DNA of 64,000 nt from Photobacterium jeanii (lineage in GTDB: Bacteria > Pseudomonadota > Gammaproteobacteria > Enterobacterales > Vibrionaceae): positions 124,001-188,000 of the forward strand of contig NZ_LVHF01000033.1 of NCBI RefSeq assembly GCF_001650345.1, in the 5' to 3' direction. Of the stretch, positions 41,672-49,521 are shown one piece after another. The number at the start of each line of letters is the position of its first letter. Positions within the stretch are counted from its first letter, which is position 1. The notes below the pieces were generated by a model. That model saw only the letters and a program-made list of their open reading frames with translations, ran no database searches and was not told the origin of the DNA. The position numbers were made by a program, and so were the translations under genes.

Positions 41672-43840
41672 TTACCACTCCGAGAGTAACTGTGTCAAAG
41701 CCGTACGCATTGCAGACTCCGCCTCTTTTCGACCACTAAAACCATAGTGCGAAATAATTGTCGACCAACTCTGGCGCTGAATAACTTTACTGGTGACCAA
41801 ATAAAAATCATCGCTTAGGATGCCACTTTTTCGCGAGAGCAACTGAGAGGTAAACCAAGCAAGCGATCCCACAACTTGATCGTATCCCAAGCCACCTTGG
41901 CTATATAAACACAACTGATGTTTCACAAGTTGCTGCTGAGTAGAAGATAAACTCACAAGTGCTGGCTTTAAAAGAGGCAAAGCCAGCTGTGGCGATAACT
42001 CAGAGAATTGCTCGCCAACTTGATAACTAAAATTGAGTTCGAATAAAAAACTCGCTGACGAATACCATTGGTGCGCTTCAACAGAAAGCGGCTTCACAGC
42101 CAACGCTGAATGGCAACCACTGGCCATATCTTTGGTCACACCAAGACGAATCACAGCAAAATCCGCTTGGCGCCAAAACGCTAATAGCTCAGGGGCGATG
42201 CCAAAACTAGTACCAACATAATCAAGCTTGTAATCTTGCGCCCAACGCAAAACAGCTTGCAATAACTTAGCGCCTAACTGGCGACGCCATAAACGGGGGT
42301 GAATTGCGATACGTTGAATGCGCCCCGCTTTTTGCTGCGCCGCTAATGACAAACCAATATGTGCAGCAACCGACTGCGGTAATAGATGACCACGAAGACG
42401 ACGTTGACCACGCATAACACAATCTGCTAACTCAGCCGTAAACTCACCTTCAAGCGAAACTAAACAGCAGCCTATCACTTCATCATGCCAACTCATGCAC
42501 CAAACTTGCAGTGCTTGATCGTCAAGCAGTTGAAAAAAATCAGCAGGTGATGTTTGGTAATGGGCATTGACGAGCAAGCCAAAAACTTGTGACAAGCGCT
42601 TCGGGTTAGCAAGCAAATCTTGCTTTGATAGCGACACAACCTGAATGTCATCATTGCTGATAGTCTGTTGAGTTAACAGTTCAATCAACGGATGCTCATC
42701 GGCAATTTCAGCATCCAGCATTAAAGTTGAAAAAGTCCACCCTTCTAGTGGATCGCGGCTCGCCCAACGAATAGGTTGTGATAAATGCAAGCCCCGCCAT
42801 TGCGGCTGGGTTTGAGAAAGGTACTGATTAAACTTAATCGCAAAACCACGCCCTGTCCCTTCATAACCATGAACGGTCGAGGCAAACGCGATACGATTAT
42901 AATTTTTAAGCAGCTGCTGTAACTGTGCCGCTGGTATTGCTGCCGCTTCATCGACAATCAAAAAATCACAACTAATACCATCTTGTAATAAGCGATCAGG
43001 AGCAACAAACCGTAATCGGCTGTGTTGCCAACTCAAATCGTGTTCATTTACTCCTAACGCTTGGTCATCATTTAAAACGGTTGAATTCGCTAACAACTGC
43101 TTAGCGTGTTGAAACAGCGTTGCCACGGTAGCCATGCTTGGCGCCGTCACCACAATATCAAGTTTACGCTCGACCATTAAACTGGCCGCAGCCAATCCCA
43201 GTGCCGATGACTTACCTCGACCACGATCCGCTGTTAACACCAAAGGACGTTTACGATGCCCAGTAACAACCTTACGGATCGCTTCAACCGCAGTCACTTG
43301 CTCTGTCGTCACACATCCCCACGCAAGTTGACTCGTCTGCTGAGCGTTATCATCCTCGCTCACAACGTTCGCCAACAGCCAAGCATTCACCTTTTGCTCG
43401 CAAGATTCAGCACTATCACTTTGACACAAACGCAAACACTGCGACTGTGCCATCTGCTGGCGTAACCATTTCATCGAGCCTGTCGTTGCATTATTTTGGT
43501 CACCATCTTGTGGTGATATCAGCAGCAACAATACCCCACCACCACATACAGTACCGCTCAAAGTACCAAACGCGTCGGGATGAAAAGTTTCATTAGCATC
43601 GACGATCAAGCAATCCACTTCTTGCCCTAGCCACGCTTTGGCCTTCTTCGGCGTAACGCTTGGTACATCAAAACAAGAAGCTGCTTTGCCCAACCAGAGC
43701 GGAGAGCGATACAAAGAAATAAAAGCAGCAAGATGATAATGTTGCCAGTCGGCATCGCCTTCAAGGACAACCAAACCGCGATGACGACGCGCTTGTAGTT
43801 GCTCAACGAGGTGGGAGGGATAATTTAATGGACTGCTCAT
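41672..43840 (-). CDS. tmcA: tRNA(Met) cytidine acetyltransferase TmcA
   Basis: 722 aa. Makes N4-acetylcytidine at the wobble base of elongator tRNA-Met with acetyl-CoA and ATP, which helps reading fidelity. It has an N-terminal DUF1726-type domain, an RNA-helicase-like module with Walker A TADRGRGKSSALG and Walker B FLIVDEAAAIP, a GNAT acetyltransferase module (IQRIAIHPRLWRRQLGAKLL, about residue 510), and a C-terminal tRNA-binding tail. I chose the ATG at 43840; the frame also opens at a TTG at 43852. Length is slightly above the 670 aa of E. coli. It leads a probable operon with the PHP phosphatase gene. Confidence 0.93.
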   Translation of the reverse strand: MSSPLNYPSHLVEQLQARRHRGLVVLEGDADWQHYHLAAFISLYRSPLWLGKAASCFDVPSVTPKKAKAWLGQEVDCLIVDANETFHPDAFGTLSGTVCGGGVLLLLISPQDGDQNNATTGSMKWLRQQMAQSQCLRLCQSDSAESCEQKVNAWLLANVVSEDDNAQQTSQLAWGCVTTEQVTAVEAIRKVVTGHRKRPLVLTADRGRGKSSALGLAAASLMVERKLDIVVTAPSMATVATLFQHAKQLLANSTVLNDDQALGVNEHDLSWQHSRLRFVAPDRLLQDGISCDFLIVDEAAAIPAAQLQQLLKNYNRIAFASTVHGYEGTGRGFAIKFNQYLSQTQPQWRGLHLSQPIRWASRDPLEGWTFSTLMLDAEIADEHPLIELLTQQTISNDDIQVVSLSKQDLLANPKRLSQVFGLLVNAHYQTSPADFFQLLDDQALQVWCMSWHDEVIGCCLVSLEGEFTAELADCVMRGQRRLRGHLLPQSVAAHIGLSLAAQQKAGRIQRIAIHPRLWRRQLGAKLLQAVLRWAQDYKLDYVGTSFGIAPELLAFWRQADFAVIRLGVTKDMASGCHSALAVKPLSVEAHQWYSSASFLFELNFSYQVGEQFSELSPQLALPLLKPALVSLSSTQQQLVKHQLCLYSQGGLGYDQVVGSLAWFTSQLLSRKSGILSDDFYLVTSKVIQRQSWSTIISHYGFSGRKEAESAMRTALTQLLSEW

Positions 43841-43889
43841 ACCGATACTCAAACAAGAATTACGGTAAGATCATACCATGTTGGCTTAT

Positions 43890-43917
43890 AAAAAAAGCCA
43901 CGCAAATGCGTGGCTTC
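43890..43917 (-). terminator. Terminator of the parA-parB operon
   Basis: A 10-bp perfect stem (AAGCCACGCA / TGCGTGGCTT) with a two-base loop. On the minus strand a T7 run follows, 28 bases past the parB stop. Confidence 0.85.
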
Positions 43918-43944
43918 AATAAGAGGCGTTTTCCCAAATAAGGC

Positions 43945-44919
43945 TTATTTCAGGTAATCGCTGATGTAAGCAAGAATGTCGTCAACTTGCTTGCTCGATA
44001 ACTTTTTCATTTTCAGCTGCAACTTGTCTTCGTCACGCAGAAAACTCACCTTACCTTTGATCAGCTCTTGCTGCTGTGGCTTAGTCACAACTTCACGAGG
44101 CTTGATCGCTTCACCCATATTCTCAAGTACCATAGTGACTTCTCGAGTAATACGAGCAATGCCCTGTACATCCATGGTTTGCCATAGTGGCGCTGATTTA
44201 TCAGCAAGCTGACCAATCAATTGTTGCTGCTCTTGCTCGGCTAAACCAAAGAATAAGCGGTGTAATTTGACGATAGTTGGGCGACCCAATTCACTCACAC
44301 TTGGGTATGCCATCAGCAGCTCCATCGGTAAGCTTGCCGCTTTAAGTGCACCACTTACCAAAGCTTCACTGCATTGACAGTATTTAGCCAACTCTTTTTG
44401 ATCGTCAACTTTGCCTTGTGCCAGCAACAGCTGCATCTCTTTACCACGCTCATACAAAGACAGAGGTTTATGGGCGTTAGCAACATCAGATAAGAACTTC
44501 GCATGCTCGCTATTAATGCCTTTGGCTACATAGATAAGAAAGTCTTTGTTCGCCAAAATACACGACATTCGACGGCGACTACCGTCAAGCACTTCGATGC
44601 GACCGTCTTCAAGCCAACGACCAACAGCCGGGTATTGCTGCCCACGCTCTTTAAGGGTGGTTAAAATATCGGCTAACGCATGCTCATTAAGAAAAGCTTG
44701 CTCACGGGCATTTTCAGCAAACACTTGTGTTTGTGTCGCGACTTTTCCCGCATCGATTTTCACTAACTCAAAAGCGACCGTCTCTTCGCCCGCAACAGCA
44801 AGTTCGATAATTGCCGCTTTATCTTGCGCTGCTTTTTGCGCTTCAACCACATTGGTTGCCCGACGTTTATCTGCTTTACCAAATAAACGTGCGTTCAAAT
44901 CTGTTGTTTTGATTGCCAT
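43945..44919 (-). CDS. parB: Chromosome 2 partition protein ParB
   Basis: 324-aa DNA-binding protein that loads on parS2 sites and drives segregation of the origin region with ParA. The ParB N-terminal box is present (SRRRMSCILANKDFLIYV, preceded by VGRWLEDGRIEVLDG), as is the helix-turn-helix QKELAKYCQCSEALVSGALKAA. The C-terminal part carries the dimerisation region. It follows parA with a 4-base gap. This is the plasmid-like ParB type found on vibrio chromosome 2, unlike the chromosome 1 type. Six palindromes matching its expected target are in the window. Confidence 0.92.
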   Translation of the reverse strand: MAIKTTDLNARLFGKADKRRATNVVEAQKAAQDKAAIIELAVAGEETVAFELVKIDAGKVATQTQVFAENAREQAFLNEHALADILTTLKERGQQYPAVGRWLEDGRIEVLDGSRRRMSCILANKDFLIYVAKGINSEHAKFLSDVANAHKPLSLYERGKEMQLLLAQGKVDDQKELAKYCQCSEALVSGALKAASLPMELLMAYPSVSELGRPTIVKLHRLFFGLAEQEQQQLIGQLADKSAPLWQTMDVQGIARITREVTMVLENMGEAIKPREVVTKPQQQELIKGKVSFLRDEDKLQLKMKKLSSKQVDDILAYISDYLK

Positions 44920-44923
44920 CTGA

Positions 44924-46141
44924 CTACGCCTCCTTATTCAGATTCGCCCAGTGACTGTGCATCACGCGTTCAAGCTCAAGGCCTACACGTTGGATAGCAT
45001 CTTGCGCTGTTGAAAGGGTTTTCTTACCCCCTTCAAACTCTGCCGCTGTTAAATCAAACACTGTGCTGTAGGTATCAGCACAAGTTTCAAAAGCACGACT
45101 ACGTGGCACCGTTGCCATCATCACTTGATCGCGTAACAAGTAATTCATCTCTGTCAATACAGAGACCTGCTTCTTGTTATCATCTTCAAACATGGTTGGC
45201 ATCAAACGAATAAACTCAAGCCCATGCCACTCTGTCGGGAACATTTCATACACAGTCGGCAAGTGTTGGAAGAAGTTAACCGTTGACGCCCAGTCAAGAC
45301 GCTTCGCTGCACATGGAATGATCAACGCATTGGATGCATACATCGCATTCCATACTAATGGGTCAATGTGCGGACCAGTATCGATCATAATAATGTCAAA
45401 TTCGTCGGCGATTGGGTCAATAACCCGCTCTTTTAGCAAACGAACAATATCAAGATCTTGGTTTACAGCCAGATCTTGCCATGCATCAGCATTGAACATC
45501 GCATCTTCAGGGAAGGCTGCAATGGTCTTTAAATTTGGGTACTGGGTTGGCAAAACCACATTGTTCATCAAGAAATCTTTGTCCATTTCTTGACCTTCAG
45601 GAACATTATTCAACATCACATCAACGGCTGAATAAATCGTTTCCTGCTCACCAATACTGATTTGTGGATTCAAGAACAAGCGCAATGAACCTTGGGGATC
45701 AAGGTCAATCAAACAGATGCGGTAACGTTTATCTAAGTCCAACGCCAAGCAAGCAGCAAGGTGAACTGCCGTCATGGATTTACCCGTACCACCTTTCTGG
45801 TTTTGAACATTCACCACCCAAGGTTTACGCCCGGCACCTTCACGCTCATAAAACGCCGGCTTCTTTGCAGCATCCATCAACTGGTGTGCTTCTTCTAGCG
45901 TGATCGAGTAGTGGTTTGCGTTATTTTTAGTAAATTGATGACCAGTCGCTTCCATACGAGAAATCGCGTCATCCAATTTACGACGAGTTAACCCCGAACG
46001 CGTTTCCATTAAAGCTTTCGACATCGGAGGAAAATGCTCTTCGCGGCGCTCTTCCAAAACGATCTCAATACGGTCCGCCTGAACCTGTTTTGTTTGCTCG
46101 GCAATATTGAGCAAGTTCTCTATTGTTTGTTCCCTGTTCAT
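44924..46141 (-). CDS. parA: Chromosome 2 partition ATPase ParA
   Basis: 405 aa from the ATG at 46141. Walker-type partition ATPase with the deviant Walker A KGGTGKSM (about residue 118), switch I region LIDLDPQGSLR and switch II IIMIDTGPHIDPL. The N-terminal 100 residues form a winged helix-type DNA-binding extension (SGLTRRKLDDAISRMEATGHQF), as in P1-type plasmid ParA, which also represses its own operon. It is divergent from rctB across the origin region and is followed at once by parB. Confidence 0.93.
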   Translation of the reverse strand: MNREQTIENLLNIAEQTKQVQADRIEIVLEERREEHFPPMSKALMETRSGLTRRKLDDAISRMEATGHQFTKNNANHYSITLEEAHQLMDAAKKPAFYEREGAGRKPWVVNVQNQKGGTGKSMTAVHLAACLALDLDKRYRICLIDLDPQGSLRLFLNPQISIGEQETIYSAVDVMLNNVPEGQEMDKDFLMNNVVLPTQYPNLKTIAAFPEDAMFNADAWQDLAVNQDLDIVRLLKERVIDPIADEFDIIMIDTGPHIDPLVWNAMYASNALIIPCAAKRLDWASTVNFFQHLPTVYEMFPTEWHGLEFIRLMPTMFEDDNKKQVSVLTEMNYLLRDQVMMATVPRSRAFETCADTYSTVFDLTAAEFEGGKKTLSTAQDAIQRVGLELERVMHSHWANLNKEA

Positions 46142-46333
46142 TATCACTTTTTACCCCTGACAATCATGTTTGCTATTGTACAGCAAAATCAAGCATCAAC
46201 AATAAAAAGCTGAACAAACTTGCAGTTAGATAAAATTGATTCAAAAAGCCGCTATTTCACTTTTTATCGTGACTCTTTTTACGACTAAAGTCACACCTTT
46301 GGCACCTCAAATAAAAGTGTTACAGCGTCACGC

Positions 46334-46348
46334 ATTTACAATGTAAAT
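46334..46348. repeat. parS2-type centromere site 6
   Basis: ATTTACAATGTAAAT, a full match to NTTTACANTGTAAAN, about 190 bases upstream of parA and 23 bases before the first 39-mer. Confidence 0.85.
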
Positions 46349-46370
46349 CTAACTTTTAGCCCTTATAGCC

Positions 46371-46409
46371 TCGGAAGCGTGAAAATCAGCCTCCAAATTA
46401 CGGAGCATG
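46371..46409 (+). repeat. 39-mer a (RctB inhibitory-type site)
   Basis: Starts TCGGAAGCGTG, has CCAAATTACGG inside and ends GCATG; 39 bases. It aligns without gaps to the copies at 46770 and 46927. In V. cholerae such 39-mers bind RctB and restrain initiation. Confidence 0.8.
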
Positions 46410-46769
46410 TCATTTCAATTTAAATGCGATCAAAAATCACGCTATTTTGGCCATCAGCTGAAATCAGTCCAATTTCACTATCAAATTAGGCTGAAATTAA
46501 TAAAAACGCCTAAAATCAACAACACAACCTTGATCATGTATCCGAGTCATTCCGTTGCGCGATATCAGAAACCTGACAATGAAGAGGGGAGGGAGGATAT
46601 CAACGCGCAGGAAATAGAACTTACTTGATCATTGTTCCAGCCGTTATAGCGATGCATTGAATCAATGATCAAGGGAAATTCACAGCTGAAAAACGCGTAG
46701 ATCTGAGATAAAATCTCATCATGGGTGATCGGATCGATGATCAAGTAATTGGATCTCAGGTCATTTATC

Positions 46770-46808
46770 TCGGAAGCATGTAAAATAGCCGCCAAACTAC
46801 GGTAAGTG
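46770..46808 (+). repeat. 39-mer b (RctB inhibitory-type site)
   Basis: Starts TCGGAAGCATGTAAA and ends CCAAACTACGGTAAGTG; exactly 39 bases and the clearest copy. Same orientation as the other two. Confidence 0.83.
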
Positions 46809-46926
46809 CCCTTTCAATAAGGGTTCGTGACAAAAACGAACGGCAAGATTGGTTCTACTCAGTGCGTTAAAATGCCAATTCGTTAAATTGAAAAACAGAA
46901 TTTACCGCTTGATCATCCATCCGGCG

Positions 46927-46965
46927 TCGGACACATGTAAACTAGAGCCGAGTTTACGGTGATTG
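46927..46965 (+). repeat. 39-mer c (RctB inhibitory-type site)
   Basis: Starts TCGGACACATGTAAA and ends GAGTTTACGGTGATTG; 39 bases, directly after a 12-mer at 46909. Confidence 0.8.
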
Positions 46966-47146
46966 TCTTTTCGAATTTTGTATTTCAACCTGTTTTAGCA
47001 CTCGCTTTCACAACCAAGCACCGTAAAAACAACTCAAATACGTGCGATCAACAACTACATGATCATCTTTCCGACTTATTTGAAGCCTGAAAATGGTCCA
47101 ATTGGCGATCGGTTTCGATCATAATCACTACCAGCAAAGAATAAGC

Positions 47147-47155
47147 TGTGGATAA
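47147..47155 (-). promoter_or_regulatory. DnaA box
   Basis: TGTGGATAA, the exact complement of the consensus TTATCCACA, 15 bases before the iteron array. Chromosome 2 origins of vibrios need DnaA at a single such box. Confidence 0.88.
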
Positions 47156-47169
47156 ACTGTGTTTTCTGC

Positions 47170-47298
47170 ATGATCATTGTTTCACTATTAAGATGATCAT
47201 GCTTTCATGTCTCTAATGATCATCGATCCGTTGCCATGATGATCATTGTTCTTTGACTTATATGATCATCTATCCGTGACTATGTTGATCATCGTTCT
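47170..47298 (+). repeat. Array of six RctB iterons (12-mers), 23-bp period
   Basis: TGATCAT begins at 47171, 47194, 47217, 47240, 47263 and 47286: an exact 23-base period, so all sites face the same side of the helix about every two turns. Most continue as a TTCC- or TCCG-like tail. Every site contains a GATC Dam target; RctB is known to need methylated sites. This is the core where the initiator assembles. Confidence 0.92.
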
Positions 47299-47299
47299 G

Positions 47300-47460
47300 A
47301 AGTAACCATTTTTTTACTTTATTAAATTCAGTCACTTAGAGTGAAGTTGGCAACCTGATCATATAATCATTTAATCAATAAGATCACTTTTAAACAAAAA
47401 GATCTTATTTAAGTATTTCAATAAAAAGAGCTTTCTTTCTTGTTCTATTTCTATTAATCT
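47300..47460. promoter_or_regulatory. AT-rich DNA unwinding region of ori2
   Basis: Strongly AT-rich, directly after the iterons. ATCA occurs at 47358, 47366, 47374 and 47383 (8, 8 and 9 bases apart, same strand). ATCA repeats in the V. cholerae ori2 unwinding element are bound by RctB as single strands, which supports melting here. It also overlaps the rctB promoter zone. Confidence 0.75.
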
Positions 47461-47461
47461 T

Positions 47462-47490
47462 TCGGAAAGATGATAGAACTACGGCTAGTG
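47462..47490 (+). promoter_or_regulatory. 29-mer operator in front of rctB
   Basis: Twenty-nine bases starting TCGGAAAGATG and ending AACTACGGCTAGTG: the two ends of the 39-mer with the middle shortened by 10. It ends 4 bases before the rctB ATG. In V. cholerae a 29-mer in the rctB control region mediates autorepression; the same role is inferred here. Confidence 0.78.
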
Positions 47491-47494
47491 ACAA

Positions 47495-49495
47495 ATGAAA
47501 GGCGCCCCAAACGAGCTTAATGATCCCGTTGAAAAGATATTGATCCCTTTGCCGAGATCCCACAAAGATGGGCACTTATTCTCGATCCCTGGTGGTTTAG
47601 TGGATTGGTTACCTCAGTACCAACACTTTAAAGGGGTAACGAAAAGCATCGTTGAGTTACTGAACTTAATTTCGCTTCGAGGCTTATCAAGCCAAGACGG
47701 AATGGTTTCAACTACTGAATTGGTTGAAGCAACGGAAGGTCAATTAACTCGTGCTGCCATTCAGCAACGTTTACGTGCCGCTGTCACCATAGGTTTATTT
47801 ACTCAACAACCTGTTCGTTTTGAAGAAGGGTTGGCGGGTAAAACCATGCTTCATCACTTTGTTAATCCGGCCTTGCTGATCTCACAGCTCGGTACTGGTA
47901 GCCTGCACTCACAACAGAGCAAAGAGCAAGAAAAGCAAAAGCGCTCCAAAGCCCTCGCGCAAAATCACGTGAATCGCCGTTTACTGACTGAGCATGGTTT
48001 AGGCACTCCGCCTTCAATGCCCGATGAAGCGGATCAAATTGTGGTTTCTCCCACCAGCTGGGCTGGGATCATTGATCAAGCGTTAGCGCCTCCGCGTACC
48101 AAGAAGAGTTACCAGAAATCCATGGTCGCCATTAGTGGCACGAAAGCGATCATCGAGACACGATCTTCTAAGTCGATCATGACGGTAGATGATCTAATGA
48201 CCTTGTTTGCGTTATTCACCTTAACGGTGCAATACCATGATCATCATATTGAAGATTATGAGATCCAAGCGCGTTCATTGGCGAACAAAACACCAGTTTA
48301 TATCACGGATATTTTGGCGTTACGGGGTAAAAAAGACAGTGGTCCTGCCCGTGATTCAATTCGTGAAAGTATTGATCGCATTGAATTTACTGACTTTCAA
48401 TTGCATGAGTTAACCGGTCGCTGGCTAAGTGAAAACATGCCGGAAGGCTTCAAAAGTGATCGCTTCCGCTTCATTGCTCGCACGATCACTGCATCCGAAG
48501 AAGCCCCGCAAGAAGGCGATAACGGTGAGATCAAGATCAAGCCAAACTTGTATATCTTGGTATGGGAGCCGTCGTTCTTCGATGAATTGCTCACTCGCGA
48601 TTATTTCTTCCTGTTTCCACCGGAAATTTTGCGTCAGCATACTTTGGTTTTCCAGCTGTACACCTTCTTCCGAAGCCGTATGTCACGCCGTGTTAACGAT
48701 GCCATGCTGCTTAGCGAACTGAATCAAAAACTGGCGCGTAACATTGAATGGCGTCGTTTTTCGAGTGATTTGATCCGAGAGTTGCGTAAATTGGCGGATG
48801 ATAAAGTCAGCGATGATGTGTTTGCCGTGAATCTTTGGGGCTATCATTTAACGATTTCTCCATTAGAAAACGATAAACGCTACTGTGATTATCAAATCGA
48901 TATTCGCTGTGATGCCGATGAAGTGATCCGCTATTCGCGAGCTAAGACCTCTAACGAAGGTAAGCGCACCATGGCACCAACCATGCCAAACCCGTTACGC
49001 AATGAGATCTTACCTAAACGCGAGCTTGATCAGCTTTCCCAGATCATTGATGGGGAATTTGAACCGATCCAGCGTAAAGAGGGTCGCACCAAAGGTCGTT
49101 TAGGTCGTCGCGTGAAGTTGCGTAAGCACCTGGTTGAGATCAACGCTGACGAGTTAACGATCATTTTATCGAAATACACGTCACCAGAAGCGCTACAACG
49201 CAGTATCACAGCATTATCTGCTATGACTGGGCACTCTGCTTCAAGTGTATCTGAAGAGTGCCATGAGCTATTAGAGAAGCTAGATTGGCTTCGGGTAGCG
49301 GATCAAGTAGTGAGTTACGAAACCTTGAGCAAAACGGTCGAGTTGTACAATAGTCAGCAAGATGATCGCCACTTATCAATTGAGCGGTTAATCTCTGGTT
49401 TAGCGGTTCGCCGTAAAGTCTGTAAACTTGTCCATGAAGGGCATATTAACGAGCAGGTACTGACTGCGTTAGATGATGTCGCCCGTGGCGTGTAA
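47495..49495 (+). CDS. rctB: Chromosome 2 replication initiator RctB
   Basis: 666-aa initiator found only in vibrios and relatives. It binds the 12-mers to open ori2 and the 39-/29-mers to limit itself. Nearly every segment agrees with V. cholerae RctB as I remember it: LPRSHKDGHLF, YQHFKGVTKSIVELLNLISLRGL, GQLTRAAIQQRLRAA, KKSYQKSMVAISGTKAVIE-like, RDSIRESIDRIEFTDFQLHE, SENMPEGFKSDRFRF, and IERLISGLAVRRKVCKLV near the end. It comprises winged-helix DNA-binding domains with a plasmid-initiator-like core. The ATG at 47495 lies directly after the 29-mer, which overlaps any ribosome site, so binding could also hinder translation. Confidence 0.98.
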   Translation: MKGAPNELNDPVEKILIPLPRSHKDGHLFSIPGGLVDWLPQYQHFKGVTKSIVELLNLISLRGLSSQDGMVSTTELVEATEGQLTRAAIQQRLRAAVTIGLFTQQPVRFEEGLAGKTMLHHFVNPALLISQLGTGSLHSQQSKEQEKQKRSKALAQNHVNRRLLTEHGLGTPPSMPDEADQIVVSPTSWAGIIDQALAPPRTKKSYQKSMVAISGTKAIIETRSSKSIMTVDDLMTLFALFTLTVQYHDHHIEDYEIQARSLANKTPVYITDILALRGKKDSGPARDSIRESIDRIEFTDFQLHELTGRWLSENMPEGFKSDRFRFIARTITASEEAPQEGDNGEIKIKPNLYILVWEPSFFDELLTRDYFFLFPPEILRQHTLVFQLYTFFRSRMSRRVNDAMLLSELNQKLARNIEWRRFSSDLIRELRKLADDKVSDDVFAVNLWGYHLTISPLENDKRYCDYQIDIRCDADEVIRYSRAKTSNEGKRTMAPTMPNPLRNEILPKRELDQLSQIIDGEFEPIQRKEGRTKGRLGRRVKLRKHLVEINADELTIILSKYTSPEALQRSITALSAMTGHSASSVSEECHELLEKLDWLRVADQVVSYETLSKTVELYNSQQDDRHLSIERLISGLAVRRKVCKLVHEGHINEQVLTALDDVARGV

Positions 49496-49521
49496 TGTCA
49501 TCAATACATTGAAGAGGCTGT

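Larger units (their letters stand above)
46142..47494. other. Replication origin of chromosome 2 (ori2), whole region
   Basis: 1.35 kb between divergent parA and rctB with no convincing gene. Order from left: parS2 site (46334), 39-mer a (46371), rctA-like open frame (46407-46628, probably untranslated), outlying 12-mers (46625 plus strand, 46665 and 46737 minus strand), 39-mer b (46770), 12-mer (46909), 39-mer c (46927), 12-mer (47059), DnaA box (47147), six-iteron array (47170-47298), AT-rich unwinding region (47300-47460) and a 29-mer operator (47462-47490). Gene order and elements correspond to ori2 of V. cholerae. The right half from 47140 is the likely minimal origin, the left half the inhibitory control region. 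Confidence 0.92.

Noticed and set aside
46407-46628. 73-aa plus-strand open frame between parA and rctB (rctA-like position)
   Set aside because: It overlaps a 39-mer and a 12-mer and has no ribosome site; in V. cholerae the matching rctA region acts as DNA/RNA and is not translated. I treat it as part of the origin.
48236-48250. TGATCAT inside rctB (and similar ones inside the PhoD-like gene at 57176 and 57352) as RctB sites
   Set aside because: They lack the TTCC-like tail of the 12-mers and are explained by coding sequence; GATC-rich heptamers occur by chance.
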